A stretch of 64,000 nt of DNA from Solibacillus sp. FSL R7-0668 (GTDB lineage: Bacteria; Bacillota; Bacilli; Bacillales_A; Planococcaceae): assembly GCF_038006205.1 (NCBI RefSeq), contig NZ_JBBOUU010000001.1:183501-247500 (forward strand). The letters run 5' to 3'. The notes beneath the pieces were generated by a model, which saw only the letters and a program-made list of their open reading frames with translations, was not told where the DNA came from and ran no database searches. Position numbers and translations under genes: made by a program. How positions within the stretch are numbered: position 1 is the stretch's first letter; every line of letters begins with the position of its first letter. Of the stretch, positions 52,777 through 62,648 are shown in pieces.

Positions 52777-53941
52777 GCAAGTATTAAAGAATGAATTGGA
52801 ATCAAAAACGTTATCTGCACAAAAAAAGCAAGAAATTTTACAGCACAAACAGCCAAAAAGAAAGATGTGGTTACCGAAATTCGTCGCGGTATGTGTCGCA
52901 GCGATAGCGTTATTTTTAGTTGTGACAACAAACGACCAGAAAGCTGAACCTACGTTAAGCACAACAGCTCCACTTGGTTCTGTAGATGACGCTATTATTC
53001 AATTTGTTAACAACGAAATTGCCCGGGAAGCATCGGATTTTTATAATGGGGATGCGTATTTAATGCGCCTTGCGTTAGAAAAAAATAGTCGCATGTTTTA
53101 TGAGGATTCTAAGCTCGCATTATCTGACCGTCAAGTTGTGAGTGAGCTCTTGCACTATATTCAGGAGGCGAGCTGGCAGGGGGTTACTGCCGATTCATTA
53201 AAGCCTGTTTCAACAATCGAGGAGCTTGCCATACTTGCGCCAAAAGTCATTGACGAATTAAAGCCACAAGTAACGATGCCGTACAAGACAATTGCGGATG
53301 AAAAGAAACATCAAAGAAATCTGTATAGCTATGATAACAAGGCGTGGATAAATTATGTTGTCGTTTTAGCATTGCTGCTATTCGCGCTTGTGAAGCTTGC
53401 GCGAGGGAAGAATTGGATCATTATGGCGTGCTGCATTTTTCTTGCAGTAGTAGTTGCTTACCAACCATTCGGAAAAAGCTATCAGGATGTAGCGGCCTAT
53501 GATGAGTATACCTTAATTGAAGTAATTGAAAATGGCTTAAAGGATATGGATGTGAAGGTAAGTGGTGAGCCTGTTTTACAATATGCTGCCACAATCCACG
53601 GGACGCGTTCGGCACTTGTGGCATATGAGGATATGAAGGTGCTGGCAACATTTTCATTTAAAAAAGGGCAATATGTAAGAGAAACGCTGATGTGGCATAC
53701 GGAAAATGTTTTCCATGATATAGCAATTGATACGGTGGATGAACCTACCCAGCTGATTAGCACGCATGGCTTTACGCAGGGGCATGATATAGCAAAAATA
53801 CAGGTGCAAAGTGAAGCTGGCTATGAACAGAGCATCGACATTACACCTAATGAGCCAACAATCATTTTTTACAAAAAACCACAGGAACTATCGGAATATA
53901 GTTTTTTATTTTTTGATGAAAAAGGACAACGCATACATTAA
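52763..53941 (+). CDS. Probable anti-sigma factor, multi-pass membrane protein
   Basis: This 392-residue protein starts at the ATG at 52763, with AAAGGGGAG upstream inside the sigma gene. A short cytoplasmic N-terminus (MNSIKQVLKNELESKTLSAQKK) precedes one helix (about 36-52); an extracytoplasmic stretch follows, then two further helices (about 193-211 and 218-236) and a second extracytoplasmic domain of about 155 residues. The translational coupling to the ECF sigma suggests it holds the sigma factor inactive. No zinc (ZAS) motif is visible. Confidence 0.75.
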   Translation: MNSIKQVLKNELESKTLSAQKKQEILQHKQPKRKMWLPKFVAVCVAAIALFLVVTTNDQKAEPTLSTTAPLGSVDDAIIQFVNNEIAREASDFYNGDAYLMRLALEKNSRMFYEDSKLALSDRQVVSELLHYIQEASWQGVTADSLKPVSTIEELAILAPKVIDELKPQVTMPYKTIADEKKHQRNLYSYDNKAWINYVVVLALLLFALVKLARGKNWIIMACCIFLAVVVAYQPFGKSYQDVAAYDEYTLIEVIENGLKDMDVKVSGEPVLQYAATIHGTRSALVAYEDMKVLATFSFKKGQYVRETLMWHTENVFHDIAIDTVDEPTQLISTHGFTQGHDIAKIQVQSEAGYEQSIDITPNEPTIIFYKKPQELSEYSFLFFDEKGQRIH

Positions 53942-53943
53942 TA

Positions 53944-53977
53944 AAAACCGCACTTTCATTAGGAAGTGCGGTTTATC
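53944..53977. terminator. Bidirectional terminator between convergent genes
   Basis: AAACCGCACTT pairs with AAGTGCGGTTT around a short loop, with A/T runs on both sides. Confidence 0.85.
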
Positions 53978-54767
53978 ATTTCCCCAAAATCCTCCGCTCG
54001 ACTAGCTCCACGGCTTTATACATCAACGTCGCAAGCACAACAATCATCACAAGCGCTAAAAACACGAGTGTAAAATTAAACACCTGGAACCCGGAAATAA
54101 TTAAATAGCCTAAGCCTTTGGATGACACTAAAAACTCCCCAACAATGACCCCAACCCATGACAGCCCCACATTGACCTTCAATGTTGAAATAATCGTCGG
54201 CATCGAAGCCGGAAGTACAACATGGCGAAACGTTTCGTATTTCGTTGCATGAAACAGTTGCATGACCTTGAGATAGTTTTCATTGACCTGTAAGAAGGCT
54301 GAGAAAATGACAATCGTCGAAATAATAACAGAAATTAGGACACCCATGACGATGACCGCAAGCATATTCGGACCAAAGACGACGAGAATCATCGGCCCAA
54401 TTGCCACTTTTGGCATCGCATTGAGCACCACTAAATAAGGATCGAGCACGGCAGCCGCTGATTTGGATGCCCAGAGGAAAATCGCCAGCAATGTCCCAAA
54501 AAGCGTACCAAGCAAAAAGCCAATGACCGTTTCTAATAAGGTGATGCCAACATGCGGTAAAAGTGAGCCATCTGTAAGCTTCGTCATAAATAGGGTAGCA
54601 ACAGCTTGCGGGCTACTAAAAATGAGCGGGTCCAGTAAGCGGAACTGTGTTGCCAACTGCCAAAAGAGCAAGATGCCAATAAGTAGCAGCACTTGGAAGA
54701 GCAAAATTTTACGTTTGTGGCGGCGACGAGCGCTTTGGTATTGCTGCTGTAGTTGTTCAATAATCAT
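53976..54767 (-). CDS. ABC transporter permease (SsuC/ThiX-like)
   Basis: This 263-residue permease has six predicted helices. The start is the ATG at 54767, 8 bases after an AAGGAGC site and overlapping the ATPase stop; the longer frame from 54833 lacks a ribosome site. The EAA loop reads YLKVMQLFHATKYETFRHVVLPASMPTIISTLKVNVG. With the two genes upstream it forms an importer of the sulfonate/nitrate/thiamine-precursor class. Confidence 0.88.
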   Translation of the reverse strand: MIIEQLQQQYQSARRRHKRKILLFQVLLLIGILLFWQLATQFRLLDPLIFSSPQAVATLFMTKLTDGSLLPHVGITLLETVIGFLLGTLFGTLLAIFLWASKSAAAVLDPYLVVLNAMPKVAIGPMILVVFGPNMLAVIVMGVLISVIISTIVIFSAFLQVNENYLKVMQLFHATKYETFRHVVLPASMPTIISTLKVNVGLSWVGVIVGEFLVSSKGLGYLIISGFQVFNFTLVFLALVMIVVLATLMYKAVELVERRILGK

Positions 54768-55497
54768 TGCGCTCAAGCTCCTTCCAAATGGCCTGAAATA
54801 ACGGCTGAAATTGTGGCGCATTCCGGGCTTCAAACGGCTCTAACATCCGAATGGCTTCAGGAACGATGAAGCACTGCGTAATCATGCCTGGACGCGGACT
54901 AAACAGAAAAATTTTATCGCTCATCGCAATGGCCTCACTAATATCATGCGTGACTAAAATCGTCGTCGTTTTAAAATGTTGTAAGGTTTTCGCAACAAAG
55001 TTTTCAAGCATTAATTTAGAACGGAAATCGAGTGCCGAAAACGGTTCGTCGAGCAGCAGTAGCGAGGGATTGACTGCGAGTGTTCGAGCAAGCGCAATTC
55101 GTTGACGCATTCCACCAGATAGTTGAGTCGGATAGAGTTTTTTTGTATGGCTGAGCTCGAAGCTATCTAGTAAATCATCGACAATGGTGGAGGGCTGGCG
55201 TTTTAAGATCGTCAGCCCCAGTGCTACATTGTCCTCAATTGTTTTCCATGGAAATAAAAAATCCTGCTGTAGCATATAGCCAATTTCGGGGGTGCGTTCA
55301 AAATGAAGCGCCCCTTCCGTTGGTTCCAGTAAGCCCGCAATAATCGACAGTAGCGTGGATTTTCCGCAGCCACTTGGACCTAAAAATGACACGAATTCGC
55401 CTTCCAGCAAGGTGAGGTGAATATCACGTAGCGCGGTTGTAACGGCTTCTTCCGAGAAAAAATGATGGGACATCTCGTTTATTTGTAAAAAGGTCAT
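54757..55497 (-). CDS. ABC transporter ATPase (SsuB/ThiZ-like)
   Basis: This 246-residue ATPase has Walker A GPSGCGKST (about 39-47), the signature LSGGMRQR, Walker B LLLLDEPFSALD and the switch His VTHDISEA. It starts directly after the binding-protein gene and overlaps the permease gene by 11 bases. Confidence 0.9.
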   Translation of the reverse strand: MTFLQINEMSHHFFSEEAVTTALRDIHLTLLEGEFVSFLGPSGCGKSTLLSIIAGLLEPTEGALHFERTPEIGYMLQQDFLFPWKTIEDNVALGLTILKRQPSTIVDDLLDSFELSHTKKLYPTQLSGGMRQRIALARTLAVNPSLLLLDEPFSALDFRSKLMLENFVAKTLQHFKTTTILVTHDISEAIAMSDKIFLFSPRPGMITQCFIVPEAIRMLEPFEARNAPQFQPLFQAIWKELERNDY

Positions 55498-56478
55498 TTA
55501 CTTCACAACCGCATCGGCAATTGAGCGATTCACAAGCTTACCGTATTGTACTTCATGATCTAATGTACCCGCCTCTGTCATCACGTCGAGTAAATTTTGG
55601 AATTCATCTTCATCAATGACAGGATTTTCAGCATAGGATTTTTGTGCACGGTAGCGTTCAACCACTTGCTCGATTAGCGCAAGCTCCGTGTCTTCAAAAT
55701 ACGGAGAAATGGCTTGTGCGACGTCCTTAGCAGGCGCTTCATACACCCACTTTTGTGCATCGTAAACAGCCTTTGTAAAGCTCGTAATAAATTCATCTGC
55801 CTGTAACGTACTGTCCTTCGTCATAAAGCCGGTATACGGAATCGCGCCAAGCTCCTCACCGAATGAAGCAACAATTTGCCCAATTCCTTCTTGTTCAAAA
55901 ATGCTTGCAGTTGGCTCGAATAGCTGTACGTAGTCACCTGTTCCAGAGGCAAAGGCATTCGCAATATTAGCAAAATCAATATTCTGAATTAGCGTTAAAT
56001 CCTGCTGTGGGTTGATGCCGTTTTTCTTTAAGACAAATTCCCCAGCCATTTGCGGCATGCCCCCAACGCGCTGCCCTAAAAAAGTGCTACCCTTTAAATT
56101 TTCCCATGAAAAATCACCGTTTTGCGCGCGTGCGACTAAAAACGTGCCATCTGTTTGAGTAAGCTGAGCGAAGTTAACAATCGGATCATTTGGATGCTGA
56201 CCGTCTACATAAATCGACGTTTCTGCACCGATTAAGGCAATATCGATGCCGTCAGATAATAAGGCCGTCATCGTTTTATCGCCACCAGGAATGGTCGTCA
56301 GCTCGATTTGAAGACCGTGCTTTTCAAAATAACCTTGCTCAATGGCGGCATAAAGAGGCGCATAAAAAATGGAGCGTGTTACTTCGCCGACCTTTACCGT
56401 TTGTAATTCTTTCTCTCCGCAGCCGGCTAATACTACTAATAGAAGCCCGCTAAGGAAAGCTAAGCGCAACCATTTCAT
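55498..56478 (-). CDS. ABC transporter substrate-binding lipoprotein (NMT1/SsuA-like)
   Basis: This 326-residue lipoprotein starts at the ATG at 56478 with AAAGGATGA upstream; the longer frame from 56514 is less likely. The lipobox is VVLAGC (Cys about 20). The NMT1/THI5-like domain begins VKVGEVTRSIFYAPLYAAIEQGYFEKHGLQIEL, then GGDKTMTALLSDGIDIALIGAE. The ligand cannot be assigned; pyrimidine precursors of thiamine and sulfonates are both known for this family. It is first gene of the operon. Confidence 0.85.
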   Translation of the reverse strand: MKWLRLAFLSGLLLVVLAGCGEKELQTVKVGEVTRSIFYAPLYAAIEQGYFEKHGLQIELTTIPGGDKTMTALLSDGIDIALIGAETSIYVDGQHPNDPIVNFAQLTQTDGTFLVARAQNGDFSWENLKGSTFLGQRVGGMPQMAGEFVLKKNGINPQQDLTLIQNIDFANIANAFASGTGDYVQLFEPTASIFEQEGIGQIVASFGEELGAIPYTGFMTKDSTLQADEFITSFTKAVYDAQKWVYEAPAKDVAQAISPYFEDTELALIEQVVERYRAQKSYAENPVIDEDEFQNLLDVMTEAGTLDHEVQYGKLVNRSIADAVVK

Positions 56479-56683
56479 ATCGTCATCCTTTTCTTGTTGA
56501 ATTGTATGTAGCATATGCGAAATTAGGCAGAGAGGTGTTAACTTGCTTCAGCAAATTCTTTTTGTATCGAATTCGAAACGATAGGTATAAAAGTCTCGTA
56601 CTTTTATAAGTGGGGGTGAATGTCAACAATACTATTTATATTCAGAAGGGGTTCAAAACACAGCTGAATCAAGTTAGCTCCCG

Positions 56684-56766
56684 GCGGATGTCACAGATTT
56701 TTTAGGGGAGTTTTTCAAGCGAGCTTGAAAAAAATCTGGACGCAATTACGCCGAGGCGTAATTGAT
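56684..56766. repeat. Pair of perfect palindromes between operons
   Basis: TTTTTCAAGC-GA-GCTTGAAAAA (about 56713-56734) and CAATTACGCC-GA-GGCGTAATTG (about 56742-56763) stand in tandem after CTCCCGGCGGATGTCACAGA. Both have a GA loop. They look like a mobile intergenic palindrome unit; neither resembles a simple terminator. Confidence 0.6.
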
Positions 56767-56846
56767 GAATCATTCAATATTTCACGAAAATCACGGGATT
56801 CATGGTACGATAAAGAGAGTAATTGTCTTAAAGTGAGGGAAAGTTT

Positions 56847-57461
56847 ATGTTTTTAGAAAAGTTGAAGGGACAGCTGCAAAAGCCGCAGCCACTGTTTTTA
56901 GGAGAAGAAACAGCCTTTCGTTCGGCAGTACTCATTCCGCTTGTCGAAAAGGATGGGGAATGGCATGTGCTCTTTGAGGTGCGTGCATTCACGATGCGCA
57001 AACAACCAGGGGATATTAGCTTTCCAGGAGGCAAAATTGATGAAACTGACGCGTCACCATTAGCGGCAGCCCTGCGTGAAACCCATGAGGAGCTAGGCAT
57101 TGATCCGCAATCAATTCAGTTAATGGGCCATTTAAGCCCGTTTGTTACCTCGCCTTCTTTTGTTGTGTATCCGTTTATTGGCATTATCAAGGAAACCGAA
57201 ATAAATCATTATAATCGTGATGAAGTAGAGGAGCTCTTTATGGTGCCACTTAACTGGCTAATGACGCATGAGCCCTATGTTCATTATGTACCAGTGGAGC
57301 CAAAGCCACCTGCTGATTTCCCGTACGATAAAATTGCCAACGGGGAAAACTATCAATGGCGCGACAGTCGTATGGAAGAATGGTTTTACGAGTACGGAAA
57401 GTATACGATTTGGGGCTTAACGGCAAGACTATTAAAGCATTTTATCGAGAAAATGAAATAA
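56847..57461 (+). CDS. Nudix hydrolase, probable CoA pyrophosphatase
   Basis: This 204-residue Nudix protein has the box GGKIDETDASPLAAALRETHEELGI, which fits the NudL/YeaB CoA diphosphatase group (RQPGDISFPGGKIDxTD and the PFxxxPSFVVYPFIG that follows). It probably hydrolyses CoA or its derivatives to phosphopantetheine and 3',5'-ADP. AGTGAGGG precedes the ATG. It is a single gene followed by a terminator. Confidence 0.9.
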   Translation: MFLEKLKGQLQKPQPLFLGEETAFRSAVLIPLVEKDGEWHVLFEVRAFTMRKQPGDISFPGGKIDETDASPLAAALRETHEELGIDPQSIQLMGHLSPFVTSPSFVVYPFIGIIKETEINHYNRDEVEELFMVPLNWLMTHEPYVHYVPVEPKPPADFPYDKIANGENYQWRDSRMEEWFYEYGKYTIWGLTARLLKHFIEKMK

Positions 57462-57463
57462 GA

Positions 57464-57501
57464 AAAGGAATGCACCTTAATGAGGATGCATTCCTTTTTA
57501 T
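57464..57501 (+). terminator. Terminator of the Nudix gene
   Basis: AAGGAATGCA pairs with TGCATTCCTT and is followed by TTTAT. Confidence 0.85.
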
Positions 57502-57858
57502 AATTTATTTACTTAAAAAGAATATTTTTAACGCAAAATTTGGAATTAAGTGCGTTTTTCTACTAAAATCCGTACTGCTGCTGCGCTAATATGTTATAAA
57601 GCTACAATTTGGTTTTATTGCAATGGTTTTGAAAAGATTATAGTGAATCAAACGTAATAATATTAACAAGATCAACTTTAGTCTAAAAAAGGTTTTACCA
57701 TAACACAATCATAGTAGGTAATTTTATTCGAAGAGCTAACTTTTGGACAAAGTTACACAATTGAAACAGCACCATATTTTAGCCAATACCGCCGCCTCGC
57801 GATAGCGCTAGCGGCAGCATTGAGCGTTTTTAATTTTATTTAAACGCAACATTTTAGT
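57502..57858. other. Gene-free stretch
   Basis: No open frame with a ribosome site is seen. A GC-rich block with GATAGCGCTAGCGGCAGC (about 57803-57820) has a short palindrome. The rest is AT-rich without recognised signals. Confidence 0.5.
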
Positions 57859-57943
57859 TTGGCGGGCCTTGCATGCGGCATTAGTGACAGTGGTAGAGAC
57901 ATGTACCACATGGCTCTAACGCGGTCATGCCGTAGCCCGCCAA
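57859..57943. ncRNA. Long structured hairpin, unknown
   Basis: Four helical segments stack in order: TTGGCGGGC with GCCCGCCAA, TGCGGCAT with ATGCCGTA, TTAG with CTAA, and GTGGTA with TACCAC around an 8-base loop. No T-run follows, so it is not a plain terminator. It lies 60 bases beyond the end of the minus-strand chemoreceptor gene. Strand and role are unknown. Confidence 0.45.
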
Positions 57944-58003
57944 TAAGAAAGCACACTGTACTTATTCCAATTATTATTAGTAAATTTGCTTAATGTGAGT
58001 TCT

Positions 58004-59998
58004 TTAATTCGTTTTAAATACGCTAACCTCAGTTAATAGCTCATCTACAATAGCCTCTAATGCTTCGGCTGTAGCAGAAATTTCCTCAATGGAGCATAGC
58101 TGTGCTTCTGTAGAAGTTGCGACAGCCTGCAACAGGTTTTGAGAGTGGCCTGAGATGTCCTCAACGACTTGAATATCCCCGACAACAAAGTCGCTGTCAC
58201 GCGCGATAGAATGGGCGCGGTCTTGAATGTCGACAAGCTGCTCTGTAAGGTTTTCGATGAATTGCTTTACTTGTAGGAAGTTTGTTTCAGTTTGTGCGAA
58301 CATTTCTAAGCCTTTTGAGACTTCCCCTAAGCTATCGTTCATCGATTCCACGGATTTCGATGATTCGCGTTGAATCGCGGTAATAATTTCTTTTACCTGG
58401 ATCGACGAATGATTCGTTTGTTCCGCCAGTTTACGTACTTCATCTGCTACGACTGCGAAGCCTTTCCCATGTTCGCCAGCACGCGCAGCCTCAATTGAAG
58501 CATTCAGCGCCAGTAAGTTCGTTTGGTCGGCAATGGATGTAATAACGTTGACAATGGCATTGATTTCATTGGCATACGCATTCACAGTTCCAATATCAGA
58601 CGATAGGCGGTTAAACGTGCCTTCGATGTTGGCCATCTGCTGCTGCGTGGAAATTACAATATTATGCCCCACCTCTGCAGCGCTTACTGCATTTTGAGCA
58701 CTTGCCGTTACTTGCACCGTATTATCCTCGATGGAGTGAATATTATCTGATACTTTACGCAAGGATTTAAAGCTCTTTGTTAATTTCTTTGTTTGCTGTT
58801 CGAAGCCATCTTGCACATCGTTCATAGCTAAAGCAATTTTCTCAGAGGCTTTTCGATTTTCCGCCAATGTCGCTGCTAACTCTTCAGATGAAGCCGAGAT
58901 AACAGAAGATTGCTCATGAATATGCTTGATGATCGATGAAAGCATGCCGCTCATTTTATTGAAGGAACGACTTAAAACGCCAATTTCATCACGCTTATCG
59001 ATCGTTAATGTTGTACGTAAATCACCAGAGCTCATCACAACGGCCGCTTTGGAAATTTGTTTTAGTGGCTTTGTGATCGAACGGATGATGATCATTAAGA
59101 AAACGCCTAAAATAACAAGCGCCGCAATGACGACATAAAGTGTTGTTTTTAAAATAGGGACAGTAGCCTGTGCGATTTCGCTTTTAAACATCGTGCCCCC
59201 GATTTTCCAGTCTGTTAACTCGTTTGTTGCAACATACATTTTTTTGTCTGAGCCTTCAAATATGTATTCAAATGAGCCTTTTTCAGTAGTTAGCATATCA
59301 TTGGCCCAAGCTTCTTCTGAAACATCTGTCCCGCCCTCTAAAGTAGGGTGGGCGATAATTGTTTTATTTGAACTCATTAAGAATGGATAGCCCGTTTCCC
59401 CAACTTGAATGCCGTTAACGATTTCAAAAAGCGCATCCATCCCTAAGTTAATGGCGTAAACACCGCTGCCATCTGCAAGCTGCTTGGATACCGTGACTAC
59501 CCAATCGCCAGTTGAAGCAGATTGGTGTGGTGTAGCAATTACATACTTCCCAGGATTGGCTTCTGCGTTTTGATACCAGGCACGTGTACGCGGATCAAAT
59601 TTAGGGTCATTCATAAGGCCTAAATCAGGGTATTGAATCATATCTCCGTTTTTAGTTCCGATAAAGGATGAAACAATGCCTTCGCTTGTCTCAAAATATT
59701 GCTCCAGCTTTGCTAAAATCGGTTCCCATTGGCGCTGAGTGTCCCAGTCGCTTTGTTTGAACATGCCGGCGAAATATTCGACATCACTGACGATGGGTGA
59801 CACATGCTTGTTAATGAATGCATCAACAGAGGCGACACTTTGCATTTCACTTGAATTGATTTTAGCTTCCAGCTCCTGTTTTGCTGAAAAGTAAGAAGTG
59901 AATGCAATCAGTAATGTAGGAACGAGTAATGCAATTAAAAATGCGAAGCCTAATTTAAAATTAATGGAGACATTAAACGCTTTTTTCAGTTTCTCCAT
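58004..59998 (-). CDS. Methyl-accepting chemotaxis protein, dCache sensor
   Basis: This 664-residue receptor starts at the ATG at 59998 behind GGAGGGA; an in-frame ATG at 60058 lacks a site. The first helix is at about 12-32, then an extracellular dCache domain (about 33-275; the [20 protein letters not shown] and VTVSKQL blocks are typical and bind small ligands such as amino acids). A second helix is at about 283-303, HAMP at 305-357 and the signalling domain has the hairpin tip [26 protein letters not shown]. It couples to CheA/CheW. Confidence 0.92.
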   Translation of the reverse strand: MEKLKKAFNVSINFKLGFAFLIALLVPTLLIAFTSYFSAKQELEAKINSSEMQSVASVDAFINKHVSPIVSDVEYFAGMFKQSDWDTQRQWEPILAKLEQYFETSEGIVSSFIGTKNGDMIQYPDLGLMNDPKFDPRTRAWYQNAEANPGKYVIATPHQSASTGDWVVTVSKQLADGSGVYAINLGMDALFEIVNGIQVGETGYPFLMSSNKTIIAHPTLEGGTDVSEEAWANDMLTTEKGSFEYIFEGSDKKMYVATNELTDWKIGGTMFKSEIAQATVPILKTTLYVVIAALVILGVFLMIIIRSITKPLKQISKAAVVMSSGDLRTTLTIDKRDEIGVLSRSFNKMSGMLSSIIKHIHEQSSVISASSEELAATLAENRKASEKIALAMNDVQDGFEQQTKKLTKSFKSLRKVSDNIHSIEDNTVQVTASAQNAVSAAEVGHNIVISTQQQMANIEGTFNRLSSDIGTVNAYANEINAIVNVITSIADQTNLLALNASIEAARAGEHGKGFAVVADEVRKLAEQTNHSSIQVKEIITAIQRESSKSVESMNDSLGEVSKGLEMFAQTETNFLQVKQFIENLTEQLVDIQDRAHSIARDSDFVVGDIQVVEDISGHSQNLLQAVATSTEAQLCSIEEISATAEALEAIVDELLTEVSVFKTN

Positions 59999-60263
59999 GC
60001 AACTATCCCTCCAATTTTTTGCTAATTTATAGTGCTTTTTATTTATATCTAATTTCATTATAAAATAATGTCCTATAATAGGCGATTTAATTTTTAGATG
60101 AAGAGATAAAATATTCCTAATTTAAAATTCTTTGTGACATTTACGTAGCTATGGGAGGAAATTTATTGATTCAGGAGGTGAATTCGACGACTGATGACAA
60201 TTTTCTAGGATTTTCATAAAAAATCACCTATGATAGACGTAAGAACAGTGTATGGAGGCTAGT

Positions 60264-60377
60264 ATGAAAGGAAAAAAGGGATTGTATCTTGCGGTTGCAG
60301 GCGTTATCGTCATTGCAGCCGCATTAGATATTGCATTTAAAGGTTTAGGTTATCAGCTATTACAGAAGCTACTTTAA
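60264..60377 (+). CDS. Small single-helix membrane protein (37 aa)
   Basis: ATG behind a clear GGAGG (8 bases) opens a 37-codon frame. The product MKGKKGLYLAVAGVIVIAAA... has a positively charged N-terminus, one hydrophobic helix (about 7-22) and a short amphipathic tail. A perfect hairpin terminator follows 17 bases later. The complete ribosome site, frame and terminator support a real gene. Function unknown. Confidence 0.65.
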   Translation: MKGKKGLYLAVAGVIVIAAALDIAFKGLGYQLLQKLL

Positions 60378-60393
60378 AAATAGGCACCATTAA

Positions 60394-60433
60394 AAAATAC
60401 AATTTTTCTTATTTGAGAAAAATTGTATTTTTG
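60394..60433. terminator. Bidirectional terminator
   Basis: AAAAATACAATTTTTCT pairs with AGAAAAATTGTATTTTT around a short loop. It serves the small membrane protein gene and the convergent chemoreceptor gene. Confidence 0.85.
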
Positions 60434-60454
60434 ATTAGACTATATTCTTAAAAT

Positions 60455-62149
60455 TTAATCGTTATACAGTTTAAATTGGCGAACATTGTCATTTAAGTTT
60501 TCTGCCATTTGCGCTAAGGTTGCGGCACTGCTTGAAATTTCATCCATTGAGCCGGTTACTTGTTCTACTGTAGCAGATGTTTCTTCGATGCCGGCAGCAG
60601 ATTGTTGTGAAACGGCCGCAATTTCATCGACTGCACGGTTGATTGTCGCACTATTGGCAACAACATCATTTAGTTTGCCAGACATATCAGTAATATGTTC
60701 AGACATTTCGTCTAGTGCACTTGTGATTTTTGTGAAGGTTTCACCCGTCGTCGCAATTTGAGAGGTACCACGTTCTACCTCTTTGTAGCCCGATTCCAGT
60801 GAAGTCATGACAAGGTTTGAGCCCGTTAAAATACGTTCAACAATTTTTGTAATATCATCAACAGAATTGGTTACTTGATCGGCTAGTTTGCGTACTTCAT
60901 CGGCTACGACAGCAAAGCCTTTCCCATGTTCTCCAGCCCGTGCTGCTTCAATCGCCGCATTCAATGAAAGTAAATTCGTTTGGTCGGCAATCGCATGGAT
61001 GACCTGTACGATTTGTGAGATTTCCTGTGTTTCTTTTCCTAATTGCTCGACATTGATGACAGCTTCTTTCACGATTGTATCGATTGTCGACATTTGTTGC
61101 GTTGAGTCGTTCATTAGATTTTGACCTTCAGAAGTGAGCGCCAATACATTTTTCGACGCATCTTGAATTTGTTCGTTGCGCATATTGACATCGTTCATTT
61201 TCATAGAGAAGTCACTCATAGTAGAGGCCACATCTGCCGCGTGACTTGCTTGTGATTCTGTACCACTGGCAATTTCGCCCACTGTTGTCGAAACTTGCTC
61301 TGTACCAATTTTCACCTCTACAGCAGACTGTGTTAATTCTTCACTATGTGCTGCTACTTCTGTAGATGTTGATTGAATCCCTTTTAACATAGTATTCATC
61401 GTTTTCACGACTGTGTTTGTTGCTTCCGTAAGTTGTGCAATTTCATCTTTTGTACGAACTTCAAGTAAAGGCTCACTAAAATTACCTTGCGCAATATTTT
61501 TCATGCGTGTCGTAACCGTTACAATATTTTTAGAAATTTTTGATGCGCTAATACTTGCGATGACAATTGATAAAATCACTGTCAGCAAGCCTAATCCGAT
61601 AATGACCCATTTCGCTGTCTCGCTAGAATCGATCATCTCTTGACCAGTGGCATTAATCTTTTCTGTACGTTCAGTTGCGAGGTCTTTAAAGACTAAACGA
61701 ATCTCAGTTGCAGTGCTATCCATTGCAACTAAATTTTTGACAGCGAGATCTTTATCGCCGGCATCATAGACAGCAAAAACCGACGATTGTATGTATTCAT
61801 CCCATTCTTGCGCCATTTTTTGATACTTATCAAAGGCTTCGGATTTTGTTAATTCATGCAAATGTGCACCTTGCTTATTCGCAAGTTCCATATTCTCTGT
61901 GAAAACGTTTTTGTATTCAGGGTTCCCTGATAGCACATACCCTCGTGCAGCCGCAATTCGTAGGGCCATTGTTTGAGCTAGGTCATAGTCAATTGTTAGT
62001 AATTGAAGCTCTTCGTTAACAATTAGATCGGTTTGCTTTGCGCTAGTCGATGCATGAGTAAAATTATAAGCAGAGTAGGCCGCGATGATAATAATGACGA
62101 TTGAAAACGCAAATAATATACTCATACGAATCGTTTTAAATTGAAACAT
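60455..62149 (-). CDS. Methyl-accepting chemotaxis protein, 4HB sensor
   Basis: This 564-residue receptor has a first helix at about 7-27, a four-helix-bundle ligand domain (about 35-175), a second helix at about 178-198, HAMP at about 200-252 and a signalling domain with [26 protein letters not shown] at the tip. AGGAGG lies 14-19 bases before the ATG. It is separated from the other receptor gene by the 37-residue protein gene. Confidence 0.92.
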   Translation of the reverse strand: MFQFKTIRMSILFAFSIVIIIIAAYSAYNFTHASTSAKQTDLIVNEELQLLTIDYDLAQTMALRIAAARGYVLSGNPEYKNVFTENMELANKQGAHLHELTKSEAFDKYQKMAQEWDEYIQSSVFAVYDAGDKDLAVKNLVAMDSTATEIRLVFKDLATERTEKINATGQEMIDSSETAKWVIIGLGLLTVILSIVIASISASKISKNIVTVTTRMKNIAQGNFSEPLLEVRTKDEIAQLTEATNTVVKTMNTMLKGIQSTSTEVAAHSEELTQSAVEVKIGTEQVSTTVGEIASGTESQASHAADVASTMSDFSMKMNDVNMRNEQIQDASKNVLALTSEGQNLMNDSTQQMSTIDTIVKEAVINVEQLGKETQEISQIVQVIHAIADQTNLLSLNAAIEAARAGEHGKGFAVVADEVRKLADQVTNSVDDITKIVERILTGSNLVMTSLESGYKEVERGTSQIATTGETFTKITSALDEMSEHITDMSGKLNDVVANSATINRAVDEIAAVSQQSAAGIEETSATVEQVTGSMDEISSSAATLAQMAENLNDNVRQFKLYND

Positions 62150-62397
62150 ATTTAAAATACCTCCTCATTTTTTATATAATAGTTAATCGATATTACAATA
62201 GCATAGTTAATGATTGGAAAATCTATATTACGGATAACTAAGGAAAAAAACAGAATAAGACAGTTAAATTTCCTGTAAATGTAGTAAATGGAAAGGAAAA
62301 GGGTATTTTATCTCATTTTATTCCGAATTTTATATGAAAAATAGGGATTATAGAATGATTCTTATAAGGTAAAAATTTTTCGGGAAAATTGATTTTT

Positions 62398-62429
62398 TTA
62401 ACCTATTTTTAACCTTTGCCCTGTATAAC
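62398..62429 (+). promoter_or_regulatory. Direct-repeat operator and promoter of a putative small RNA
   Basis: TTAACC (62398-62403), 5 bases, TTAACC (62409-62414), 9 bases, TATAAC (62424-62429). The spacing is the same as at 20047 and 26239. Confidence 0.6.
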
Positions 62430-62435
62430 TATAAA

Positions 62436-62541
62436 CAGGTATCCAAGTGGTGGGGAATTGCCCGCTGCGAAGATATACTATAGGTTTCTCCACATTTGCC
62501 CTTTCATATGTAGTACATGGATATATGAAAGGGACTTTTTT
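62436..62541 (+). ncRNA. Putative small regulatory RNA
   Basis: Between the promoter and a strong terminator there is no credible coding frame: the GTG-initiated frame at 62447 lacks a ribosome site and reads through the terminator. The predicted transcript of about 105 nt has a GTGGG-GAATTG-CCCGC hairpin near 62448-62464 and an outer pairing of GGTATC with GATATAC, then the terminator. I do not recognise the RNA. Confidence 0.45.
62499..62541 (+). terminator. Terminator of the putative small RNA
   Basis: CCCTTTCATAT pairs with ATATGAAAGGG and is followed by ACTTTTTTT. Confidence 0.8.
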
Positions 62542-62577
62542 AAAGCAATGTTGTAATTTTTATAGAATTTCTCCTTT

Positions 62578-62614
62578 TTTGCCGCTATGTAGTTGTAGCG
62601 GTCTTTTTACATGT
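62578..62614. terminator. Hairpin terminator near the M32 peptidase gene
   Basis: GCCGCTA pairs with TAGCGGT; T-runs lie on the plus-strand 3' side and A-runs on the other, so it may act in both directions. Confidence 0.7.
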
Positions 62615-62648
62615 AAAAAATCCACCCAGTGATGAGCAGCTTTAGCGA

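Noticed and set aside
62447-62632. 61-residue GTG frame near the putative small RNA
   Set aside because: It has no ribosome site and reads through two hairpin terminators; the product is cysteine-rich without recognisable features.
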